From NCBI GenBank assembly GCA_945878795.1, contig CAMDWF010000119.1, positions 1-6,863 on the forward strand: a DNA stretch of 6,863 bases, read 5' to 3'. Made by a program: the position numbers and the translations under genes. Below the pieces are notes generated by a model, which had not been told where the DNA came from, did no database searches, and saw only the letters and a list, made by a program, of their open reading frames with translations. The DNA comes from Synechococcus sp. UW140. Lineage in GTDB: Bacteria > Cyanobacteriota > Cyanobacteriia > PCC-6307 > Cyanobiaceae. This document shows positions 1-5,560 of this stretch, piece by piece (position 1 is the stretch's first letter; every line of letters begins with the position of its first letter).

Positions 1-1071
1 GATGTGGTCGACAGCCGCTGGACCCTGGGGGGGATTGAGCGTGAGATCCCCATCATCGCCAGCGCCATGGACGGGGTCGTGGATCCGGCCATGGCCATCG
101 AGCTCTCCCGCCTGGGCGCCATGGGCGTGCTGAACCTGGAGGGGGTGCAATGTCGCTACGACGATCCCAACCCGGTGCTCGATCGCATCACCGCCGTTGG
201 CAAAGAGGAGTTCGTCCCCTTAATGCAGGAGCTCTATGGCCAGCCGGTGCGGGAAGACCTGATCCGCCGCCGGATTGGCGAAATCCGGGAGGGGGGTGGC
301 ATCGCCGCCGTCAGTGCCACCCCGGTGGCTGCCATGCGCTTCGGATCGATGCTGGTTGAGGCTGGAGCCCAGCTGCTGTTCGTGCAGGCCACGGTGGTCT
401 CCACCGAGCACATCAGCGCCGCAGGCAGAACCAGCCTGGATCTGGCGGCCCTCTGCCGCGACTTGGGGTTGCCCGTCATCCTCGGCAACTGCGTCACCTA
501 TGAGGTGACCCTCGACCTGATGCGCGCCGGTGCCGCCGGCGTGATGGTGGGCATCGGTCCCGGCGCCGCCTGCACCTCCCGCGGGGTGCTCGGCATCGGC
601 ATCCCCCAGGCCACCGCCGTGGCCGATTGTGCCGCCGCCCGCGACGACTTTGAGCAGGAAAGCGGCCGCAGGGTGCCTGTGATCGCCGACGGTGGCATCG
701 TTACCGGCGGCGACATCTGCAAATGCCTGGCCTGCGGTGCCGATGCCGTGATGATCGGCTCCCCCATCGCCCGGGCCTCCGAAGCCCCCGGCCGAGGTTT
801 CCATTGGGGCATGGCCACCCCCAGTCCGGTACTACCCCGGGGCACCCGCATCCGGGTCGGCACCACTGGCAGCCTGGAGCGCATCCTGCGGGGACCGGCC
901 GCCCTGGATGACGGCACCCAGAACCTGCTGGGGGCGATCCGGACCTCAATGGGCACCTTGGGAGCCCGCAGCCTGCGCGAAATGCAGCAGGTCGAAGTCG
1001 TGGTGGCGCCGTCTCTATTGACAGAAGGAAAAGTTTATCAGAAAGCCCAACAACTGGGTATGGGTAAATAG
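1..1071 (+). CDS. guaB3: GuaB3-type IMP dehydrogenase, 5' truncated
   Basis: This protein belongs to the IMP dehydrogenase/GMP reductase family and would oxidise IMP to XMP with NAD+, the committed step of GMP synthesis, in the cytosol. The reading frame is open from base 1, so the start lies outside the window. Full-length cyanobacterial GuaB3 is about 387 residues, so roughly 30 N-terminal residues are missing. Visible landmarks, numbered from the GTG at base 4, are an IIASAMDGVVD strand near residues 17-27, the active-site loop GIGPGAACTSRG with the nucleophile Cys190 (codon at 571), and the phosphate-binding stretch VIADGGIVTGGDI. The protein runs from the AMD strand to the loop without a CBS-domain pair, which separates GuaB3 from classical GuaB. 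The C-terminus (LLTEGKVYQKAQQLGMGK) is typical of the cyanobacterial branch. Yfr1 follows directly. The family call is firm; the IMP dehydrogenase activity is taken from knowledge of cyanobacterial GuaB3. Confidence 0.95.
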   Translation, partial: DVVDSRWTLGGIEREIPIIASAMDGVVDPAMAIELSRLGAMGVLNLEGVQCRYDDPNPVLDRITAVGKEEFVPLMQELYGQPVREDLIRRRIGEIREGGGIAAVSATPVAAMRFGSMLVEAGAQLLFVQATVVSTEHISAAGRTSLDLAALCRDLGLPVILGNCVTYEVTLDLMRAGAAGVMVGIGPGAACTSRGVLGIGIPQATAVADCAAARDDFEQESGRRVPVIADGGIVTGGDICKCLACGADAVMIGSPIARASEAPGRGFHWGMATPSPVLPRGTRIRVGTTGSLERILRGPAALDDGTQNLLGAIRTSMGTLGARSLREMQQVEVVVAPSLLTEGKVYQKAQQLGMGK

Positions 1072-1099
1072 ACTGTCCCAGTGTAAGACCTCCCTAGGG

Positions 1100-1115
1100 G
1101 CGCCGAGATCGGCGC
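1100..1115 (+). other. Perfect 6-bp hairpin between guaB3 and Yfr1
   Basis: GCGCCG-AGAT-CGGCGC forms a perfect stem with a four-base loop, starting 28 bases after the guaB3 stop. No T-run follows, so it is not an intrinsic terminator by itself. It could protect the 3' end of the guaB3 mRNA after processing, or be part of a longer Yfr1 precursor. The sequence does not decide between these. Confidence 0.5.
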
Positions 1116-1119
1116 TACG

Positions 1120-1195
1120 CTCAAGCCGTGGGGGCTACGGCTCGCACACTCCTCACACCCTCCGGCCCGGCGTTGCCGGGCTTTCTGTCTTTTCT
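1120..1195 (+). ncRNA. yfr1: Yfr1 small regulatory RNA
   Basis: Yfr1 is a short trans-acting cyanobacterial RNA that base-pairs with mRNAs, including those of outer-membrane porins, through an exposed pyrimidine-rich motif. All three hallmarks are present. A 5' stem-loop pairs AGCCGT (1124-1129) with ACGGCT (1137-1142) around a seven-base loop. An unpaired stretch contains the conserved ACTCCTCACAC at 1148-1158. A terminator hairpin pairs GCCCGGC (1165-1171) with GCCGGGC (1175-1181), followed by TTTCTGTCTTTT. The position between guaB and trxA matches where this RNA lies in marine picocyanobacteria. The 5' end is approximate: orthologues begin a few bases before the first stem and are about 55-70 nt long. 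I could not identify the promoter with confidence; TAGACT at 1069-1074 or TAAGAC at 1084-1089 are possible -10 elements, but both imply a longer 5' end. Confidence 0.88.
1165..1195 (+). terminator. Rho-independent terminator of Yfr1
   Basis: A perfect 7-bp GC stem (GCCCGGC/GCCGGGC) with a three-base GTT loop is followed by the T-rich tail TTTCTGTCTTTT. It forms the 3' hairpin of Yfr1 and probably also ends read-through transcripts from guaB3, since no other terminator lies between guaB3 and trxA. Confidence 0.85.
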
Positions 1196-1315
1196 CACCG
1201 CTTTCTTCGCAAACCCCCCTGGCGGCGCCAGGCAACGGCCTGCAACGCTGTGTTGGCGACGCCAAGGATGGCCTGAATTCGTTGCTAGGTTCAATCGACT
1301 CAAAGACTCCCACGC
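1196..1315 (+). promoter_or_regulatory. trxA upstream region with overlapping hairpins
   Basis: This 120-bp spacer must contain the trxA promoter if the Yfr1 terminator works, but I see no clear -35/-10 pair. It holds three small inverted repeats: CCTGGC/GCCAGG (1218-1223 with 1227-1232), CAGGC/GCCTG (1229-1233 with 1238-1242) and TTGGC/GCCAA (1253-1257 with 1261-1265). The first two share bases 1229-1232 and cannot form together. No Shine-Dalgarno sequence precedes the trxA ATG. A regulatory role is inference only. Confidence 0.4.
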
Positions 1316-1639
1316 ATGTCCAGCGCCACCCCCACCACCGACGCCACCTTCACCGCCGACGTGCTGAACAGCGATCAGCCCGTCTTGGTCGATTTCTGGG
1401 CTCCCTGGTGTGGCCCTTGCCGCATGGTGGCCCCGATCGTGGACGAGATGGCCAAGACCTACGAGGGCAAGATCAAGGTGTTCAAGCTCAACACCGACGA
1501 GAACCCCAACATCGCCAGCCAGTACGGCATTCGCAGCATTCCCACCCTGATGATTTTCAAGGGGGGTGAAAAAGTAGACACCGTTGTCGGAGCCGTGCCC
1601 TCCAACACCCTCTCCCAGGCGATCGGCAAGCACATTTGA
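1316..1639 (+). CDS. trxA: Thioredoxin
   Basis: Small cytosolic dithiol-disulfide oxidoreductase that passes electrons from thioredoxin reductase to target disulfides, including redox-controlled photosynthetic enzymes. At 107 residues it is the standard length, and the key residues fall at canonical thioredoxin numbering: buried Asp26, Trp28, active site Trp31-Cys32-Gly-Pro-Cys35, and the cis-proline Ile75-Pro76 that lies opposite the active site. The C-terminal FKGGEKVDTVVGA segment is typical of m-type thioredoxins. The ATG at 1316 puts the active site at the expected distance, although no ribosome binding site is evident, which is common in this group. The next gene starts 28 bp after the stop, so trxA probably heads the trxA-LOG-hisH-rsmD transcript. 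Identification is essentially certain. Confidence 0.98.
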   Translation: MSSATPTTDATFTADVLNSDQPVLVDFWAPWCGPCRMVAPIVDEMAKTYEGKIKVFKLNTDENPNIASQYGIRSIPTLMIFKGGEKVDTVVGAVPSNTLSQAIGKHI

Positions 1640-1667
1640 ACGGCAGAACCGGGGCCGATCGATTGCC

Positions 1668-2720
1668 ATGGGCCGCAGTCCCCTAGAGGCCCTGGCTGAG
1701 CAACTTCAGGGCCATCCCCAGCGGCGCCTGATTGAGCGGGCCGTGGTCTCCCTGCTGGAGATGGCCCGCTTCGAGACCCAGGAAGACGAATGGCGGCTGA
1801 TCAGCGGCACCCTGGCCGACCTCAGCGAGGCGCTGGAGGTGTTTCAACCGCGACGCAGCGCCCGCAAGATCACCGTCTTCGGTTCGGCCCGCACCCGCAG
1901 CGAAGACCCTTGCTATGGGCTGGCCCGCCAGGTGGCCCAACAGGCCGTCGCCGCCGGCTTTGAAGTGATGACTGGTGCCGGCGGCGGCGTGATGGAGGGG
2001 GCCAACAGCGGCGCCGGCAGCGAGCACAGCATTGGCCTCAACGTCGACCTTCCCTTTGAGCAACACCCCAACGCCTTTGTCAAAGCCAGTGAGGGGGGCC
2101 TGCTCTATTTCCGCTACTTCTTCACCCGCAAGCTGTTCTTTTTGCGCGAAAGTGATGCCCTTGTCGTTATGCCGGGCGGTTTCGGCACCCTCGATGAGCT
2201 CTTCGAATCCCTCACCTTGATCCAGACGGGCCGCACCCCGCCAATTCCCCTGGTGCTGCTTGCTCCCGAAGGCGATGACTTCTGGCAGGCCTGGCGCCGC
2301 CATGTGAACGATGAACTTGCCAACCGTGGACTGATCTCCCCGGAGGACCGGGACCTGGTGTTTGAAGCCACCAATGCGGCCGATGCGGTGGCCCGCATCA
2401 GTCGCTTCTATCGGGTCTTCCACAGTGCCTTGCTGGGGGAAGACCGGATTGAACTGCTGCTCAATGCGGCGGTGCCCCGCAGCCTGCTGCCCGAGCTGAG
2501 CCATCGCTTCGCCGACCTGCTGCAGGAAGGTTCGATCCAGGCGGGCGAAAATGTGGGCGAAAACGGTCTGCTCTACCCCTGCCTCAAGCTGCGTTTCGAC
2601 AAGCGGCGGGTCGGGCGCCTCTATCAATTCATCGACCACCTCAACGGCCTCGACCTGGAGAACTGCGATGCCCTGCAGCACCCTGCCGATCGCTGCGTCC
2701 AGGTGGGGGGGCAGCCATGA
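1668..2720 (+). CDS. LOG family protein with N- and C-terminal extensions
   Basis: Rossmann-fold protein of the LOG (lonely guy, formerly annotated lysine decarboxylase) family. Characterised members release a free base from nucleoside 5'-monophosphates, for example cytokinin riboside phosphates; the true substrate here is unknown. The 350-residue product has a helical N-terminal segment (about 1-65), then the core: KITVFGSAR at 67-75, TGAGGGVMEGAN at 102-113, FFTRKLFFLRESDALVVMPGG with Arg154/Lys155, and the diagnostic PGGFGTLDE at 169-177. The core ends near 250 and about 100 residues follow, ending LYPCLKLRFDKRRVGRLYQF and beyond. Minimal LOG enzymes are about 180-200 residues. I chose the ATG at 1668 because the in-frame start at 1584 would overlap trxA by 56 bases and adds a low-quality leader. 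The stop overlaps the hisH start as ATGA. The family call is strong; the substrate is not. Confidence 0.88.
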   Translation: MGRSPLEALAEQLQGHPQRRLIERAVVSLLEMARFETQEDEWRLISGTLADLSEALEVFQPRRSARKITVFGSARTRSEDPCYGLARQVAQQAVAAGFEVMTGAGGGVMEGANSGAGSEHSIGLNVDLPFEQHPNAFVKASEGGLLYFRYFFTRKLFFLRESDALVVMPGGFGTLDELFESLTLIQTGRTPPIPLVLLAPEGDDFWQAWRRHVNDELANRGLISPEDRDLVFEATNAADAVARISRFYRVFHSALLGEDRIELLLNAAVPRSLLPELSHRFADLLQEGSIQAGENVGENGLLYPCLKLRFDKRRVGRLYQFIDHLNGLDLENCDALQHPADRCVQVGGQP

Positions 2721-3346
2721 CCGGCCCCATCGGCCTGGTGGACTACGGCATGGGCAACCTGCACTCGGTGCAGCGGGCCTTTGAACGGCTTGGAGCCAAC
2801 GTGATGGCCGTGCGGGGCCCCGAGGCCATCGACGCTTGTCAGGCCCTGGTGCTGCCGGGAGTGGGGGCCTTTGACCCGGCCATGGAACGGCTGCGGGCCG
2901 CCGATCTGGAGGAGCCCCTGCGGCGCTCCTGCGCGGCGGGCCGCCCCCTGCTGGGCATCTGCCTGGGCCTGCAATTGCTCTTTGAGGGCAGTGATGAGGG
3001 AACGTCCAGCGGCCTTGGCCTGGTGGGCGGCCGGGTGCGGGCCCTGCCAGCCTGGCCCGGCCAGCCGATTCCCCACATGGGCTGGGCGCCGTTGCTGGCG
3101 GCCCGCCCCAGCCCCCTGCTGCCCGAGGGCAGCCCCCCCAACTGGGTCTATTTCGTCCATTCCTACGCAGCGGTCCCGGCCGATCCCGCCGGAGCCACGG
3201 CGCTGGTGGAGTGGGGTGACACACCGGTGACGGCAGCCCTGTGGCAAGACAACATCGCCGCCTGCCAGTTCCACCCCGAAAAATCGGGTCGCACCGGCGA
3301 GGCGATGCTGCGCCGCTGGCTGGCCTGGATGGCCGCCCGGGGTTGA
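2717..3346 (+). CDS. hisH: Imidazole glycerol phosphate synthase, glutaminase subunit HisH
   Basis: HisH hydrolyses glutamine and channels the ammonia to HisF, which converts PRFAR to imidazole glycerol phosphate and AICAR in histidine synthesis. The 209-residue protein is a class I glutamine amidotransferase of normal length. It starts with the family hallmark GLVDYGMGNLHSV, has the LVLPGVGAF oxyanion region near 45-52, the nucleophile Cys82 in GICLGLQLLFEGSDEG, PHMGW near 119-123, YFVHSY near 145-150, and the His186/Glu188 pair of the catalytic triad in CQFHPEKSG. The start codon sits inside the LOG stop codon (ATGA), implying coupled translation. The downstream rsmD-like gene appears to begin at the hisH stop. 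The AICAR by-product feeds purine synthesis, as does GuaB3 upstream, but I read no regulation into that. All catalytic residues are intact. Confidence 0.97.
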   Translation: MTGPIGLVDYGMGNLHSVQRAFERLGANVMAVRGPEAIDACQALVLPGVGAFDPAMERLRAADLEEPLRRSCAAGRPLLGICLGLQLLFEGSDEGTSSGLGLVGGRVRALPAWPGQPIPHMGWAPLLAARPSPLLPEGSPPNWVYFVHSYAAVPADPAGATALVEWGDTPVTAALWQDNIAACQFHPEKSGRTGEAMLRRWLAWMAARG

Positions 3347-3990
3347 AGCGCAACCAGGTAGCCGGCGGCCTGGGCCCCCGTGGCGGCGGCGGCCTGCGCC
3401 TTAGTGGCGGCCGGCGGCTGCTCAGCCCCCCCGGCCTGGTGGCCCGACCGACGGCCTCGCGGGTGCGGTTGGCGGTGATGAACCTGGTGGCGGACCAGTT
3501 ACCCGGCTGCCGCTGGCTCGACCTCTGCTGCGGCAGCGGCGTGATGGCCTGCGAAGCGCTGCTGCGGGGCGCGGCACTGGCGGTGGCTGTCGAACAGGAT
3601 CGACGCATCGCGGCGGTGGCCCGCGCCAACCTGGAAGCGGTGGACCAGGAGCGAGCCCGGGTGATCTGCCAGGAGGCCCGCCGCTGGCTAGCGCCAGGCC
3701 CCGCCACTGACGGGCACCGTTTTGACCTGATTTACCTCGATCCGCCCTGGCCCGCCGGCCTGCATGGCCCTTTGACGGAGGCGGTGGCAGCCGGGGGCTG
3801 GCTGGCGCCGGGCGGCACCCTGATTTGGGAATGCGACAGCACGGCTCCCCCCGCCCTGCCGGCGGGCTGGCAGGAACGCCGCCGCCGCACCTATGGCGGC
3901 AGCAGCGTGGTGCTGCTGGAGTTGAAACGGCCTGAGCAAGGCAATAGCAATCTTCAGGGAGACAGCAAAACAAACGCCAAGCAAGACTGA
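3343..3990 (+). CDS. rsmD: RsmD-family 16S rRNA (guanine-N2) methyltransferase
   Basis: S-adenosylmethionine-dependent methyltransferase whose E. coli relative makes m2G966 in 16S rRNA during small-subunit assembly. With the start chosen here it is 215 residues. Family features are LRLSGGRRL near 18-26, RPTASRVRLAVMN near 35-47 (the RsmD substrate-side motif), SAM motif I LDLCCGSG at 59-66, VAVEQD near 81-86, and the catalytic DPPW at 133-136 within YLDPPWPAG. The tail after about residue 195 is polar and probably disordered. The start is uncertain: TTG at 3343 overlaps the hisH stop as TTGA and gives a normal N-terminus, whereas the GTG at 3241 adds 34 residues that merely shadow the hisH C-terminus. 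There is no ATG before the one at 3478, which falls inside the conserved region. It is the last gene of the cluster. Confidence 0.88.
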   Translation: MKRNQVAGGLGPRGGGGLRLSGGRRLLSPPGLVARPTASRVRLAVMNLVADQLPGCRWLDLCCGSGVMACEALLRGAALAVAVEQDRRIAAVARANLEAVDQERARVICQEARRWLAPGPATDGHRFDLIYLDPPWPAGLHGPLTEAVAAGGWLAPGGTLIWECDSTAPPALPAGWQERRRRTYGGSSVVLLELKRPEQGNSNLQGDSKTNAKQD

Positions 3991-4003
3991 GCAAACCTTG
4001 CCC

Positions 4004-4041
4004 GGCCCATGTCCCCCCTTAGGGGGGCACGGGCCTTTTTT
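4004..4041 (+). terminator. Rho-independent terminator after rsmD
   Basis: A long stem pairs GGCCC (4004-4008) with GGGCC (4031-4035) and CCCCCC (4013-4018) with GGGGGG (4022-4027), with one A-C mismatch, a bulged T and a TTA loop, followed by six T residues (4036-4041). It ends the trxA-LOG-hisH-rsmD transcript. The last T residues overlap the stop codon of the convergent AraC gene. On the minus strand the hairpin lacks a T-run, so it is probably not efficient in that direction. Confidence 0.92.
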
Positions 4042-5020
4042 ATGGCGCTGGGGCTACGTCTGCCGAGGCAAAATCAAGGGCCCCTGCGGCGGACTGGTTT
4101 TGGATCCGGCCCCGACGCAGCACCTCGGAGGGTTTGCGTTGATAGGTCCTTTGGAAATCGACGCTGAATTGGCTTAAGGAGCGATAGCCACAGGCCAAGG
4201 ACACGCTGAGGACAGTTTCAGCATGCAAGGGATTTTGCAGGCGATCGAGGGCCCTGGCCAGGCGCTGCTTGCGCACCCACTGCATCGGACTGCAATCAAA
4301 ACGGGCCCGGAAGGCGTAGTGCAGGGCCCGGCGGGAATACATGCTCTGGCGCTCAAGATCGCTGAGGCAGAGACGGCGGTGCAGGTTGAGGCGAATGAAA
4401 TCCACCAGTTCATCAATGCAGGCATCGGTGCGTTTGCGATCGGCCAGCGCCGGCAACGGCGATTCGCCATCGCGCAGGTCGGCGAACACCAGGGCCGCCA
4501 GTAGTCGATAGATCTGGTCGTCGAGATGGAGGGCCTGGACCAGCCCCTCCCCCTGATGGGCGATGGCACTGATAAACGGCAGGAGCCGACTGAGGGCCTC
4601 CAGGAGACCATGGCCCGCCAAATCCTGCTGGACCGGGAGGGGCAGCGGCTGATGCAAAACGCTTTCGGCACGGCCGACCGGCCGCCAATGGGGCCCACCC
4701 ATGGCCCGGGCCGTACGCAGCAGACGATGGGGATCGGCAAGAAAGCAAGAGCTGCTGCTGAGACTGGTGGTCAAGCTCCAGGCATGACCGGGACCGATCA
4801 GGGCTTCACCGGGGTTGAGCGACTGGCAGTCGTTGCCCTGGCGCCACTCGGCTTGGCCCCCGTGTTGCAGCAACACGCAATGGCCCTCGTGGCCGTGGCT
4901 CTCCAGCAACAGGGGCGAACCGAGCCAGGCGGCCAGGTGTAGGTCCCCGCAACCCAGATGACCATCTTGATGCCACCAATCGGCTTCGGAGCCAAGGGCC
5001 TGGATCTGGCTGATCGGCAA
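4040..5020 (-). CDS. AraC-family transcriptional regulator
   Basis: Probable DNA-binding regulator of 326 residues from the TTG at 5020. The C-terminal part (about 202-303) is an AraC/XylS double helix-turn-helix domain: LCLSDLERQSMYSRRALHYAF forms the first unit (the residues around 217-238), KQRLARALDRL is the linker helix, and VSLACGYRSLSQFSVDFQ with RTYQRKPSEVLRR is the highly conserved second unit. The N-terminal 180 residues resemble the beta-rich sensing domain of AraC proteins (GHCVLLQHGGQAEW, NPGEALIGPGHAW), but I cannot name a ligand. The start is doubtful: the frame is open to 5138 upstream with no ATG, GTG or TTG, reads like protein, and beyond a TAA at 5141-5143 lies an in-frame ATG at 5171-5173. 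The stop overlaps the rsmD terminator tail. No target gene is evident; petG upstream or the regulator itself are possible. Confidence 0.85.
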   Translation of the reverse strand: MPISQIQALGSEADWWHQDGHLGCGDLHLAAWLGSPLLLESHGHEGHCVLLQHGGQAEWRQGNDCQSLNPGEALIGPGHAWSLTTSLSSSSCFLADPHRLLRTARAMGGPHWRPVGRAESVLHQPLPLPVQQDLAGHGLLEALSRLLPFISAIAHQGEGLVQALHLDDQIYRLLAALVFADLRDGESPLPALADRKRTDACIDELVDFIRLNLHRRLCLSDLERQSMYSRRALHYAFRARFDCSPMQWVRKQRLARALDRLQNPLHAETVLSVSLACGYRSLSQFSVDFQRTYQRKPSEVLRRGRIQNQSAAGALDFASADVAPAP

Positions 5021-5313
5021 CGCCCTCGCAAGAATTCGGCCGCTCTGGAGCGAGTCGGCACTGGGGGAAAGACGCTCGTGCAGGGGGTGGTTCAGGAGAC
5101 CAATGGGTAGGTCAACGAAGGGCGACCGCTGACGCAGAAATTAAATCTGCCCAGCTGCGGCTGCGGGCTGCATGGGCGCCAACAAGGACCTTGAGGAGAC
5201 CTCTGCCTTATCGCTTTGCGCCTCTATGGGGAAATCGCGTGATTTTGGCAAAAGCAAGGTTGCCGCCCTGGCCAGGCAAGCTCCACCCCAAGCGGCGGCC
5301 CTGGATGCAAATG

Positions 5314-5335
5314 CTTTGCGAAATTATTCGCAAAG
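5314..5335. repeat. Perfect 9-bp inverted repeat, operator-like
   Basis: CTTTGCGAA-ATTA-TTCGCAAAG is a perfect dyad with a four-base spacer, about 300 bp upstream of the AraC coding region. An identical half-site, GCTTTGCG, occurs at 5213-5220, exactly 100 bp before the copy at 5313-5320. The geometry suits a dimeric repressor such as a TetR- or LacI-type protein, or an RNA hairpin. AraC proteins more often bind direct repeats, so assignment to the neighbouring regulator is not safe. Confidence 0.55.
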
Positions 5336-5352
5336 TCTCATCCGCCGGCAGC

Positions 5353-5382
5353 AAAAAGGTTCCCAGCCCTCGCCGGGAACCT
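5353..5382 (-). terminator. Minus-strand rho-independent terminator
   Basis: Read on the minus strand, AGGTTCCC (5382-5375) pairs perfectly with GGGAACCT (5364-5357) around a ten-base loop, followed by TTTT from 5356 to 5353 after the T that closes the stem. It ends a leftward transcript that starts somewhere between here and petG, or petG itself with a 3' tail of about 375 nt, and it insulates the AraC gene from that transcription. On the plus strand the hairpin has no T-run. Confidence 0.75.
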
Positions 5383-5554
5383 GGTGATTGGCAAACCAGA
5401 CAGCGCCGCCCTGGATGGGCTTTGAGCTCGATGCCAACAAAAACCTGAATCAGATTGGCTTTTCAGCCGGCCAGAGTTCTGGGATGATCAATTTGAAGTT
5501 TGGCAAAATAGAATACATTTAAATCATTTTAACAATAACCATGGTAGCGAAAAG

Positions 5555-5560
5555 ATTATA
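5555..5560 (-). promoter_or_regulatory. Possible minus-strand -10 element TATAAT
   Basis: A perfect TATAAT on the minus strand lies in the AT-rich stretch. The hexamer 17 bp upstream (TACCCC) is not a -35 box, so a promoter here would need an activator or be -35 independent. Transcription from it would start near 5548 and reach the terminator at 5353 after roughly 195 nt. A chance match in AT-rich DNA is quite possible. Confidence 0.25.

Noticed and set aside
220..956. Minus-strand open frames (up to 194 codons) opposite guaB3
   Set aside because: Low-complexity Gly/Ala/His or Pro/Arg composition and full overlap with a conserved enzyme mark them as shadows.
1584..1667. Earlier start for the LOG-family gene
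   Set aside because: It would overlap trxA by 56 bases and add a Pro/Ser/Arg-rich leader with no family similarity; ATG 1668 is the natural start.
3241..3342. Earlier GTG start for the rsmD-like gene
   Set aside because: The added 34 residues are an out-of-frame reading of the conserved hisH C-terminus.
1683..3707. Minus-strand open frame of 674 codons opposite LOG, hisH and rsmD
   Set aside because: It is antisense to three well-supported genes, is Pro/Arg/Gly-rich and has no recognisable motif. Long antisense frames are expected in GC-rich coding DNA.
4223..4942. Plus-strand frames opposite the AraC gene
   Set aside because: They mirror a gene whose helix-turn-helix domain is clearly encoded on the minus strand.
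5297..5415. GCCCTGGATG occurring twice in the spacer as a possible direct repeat
   Set aside because: It is only ten bases, also occurs in guaB3 coding sequence near 901, and has no flanking similarity.
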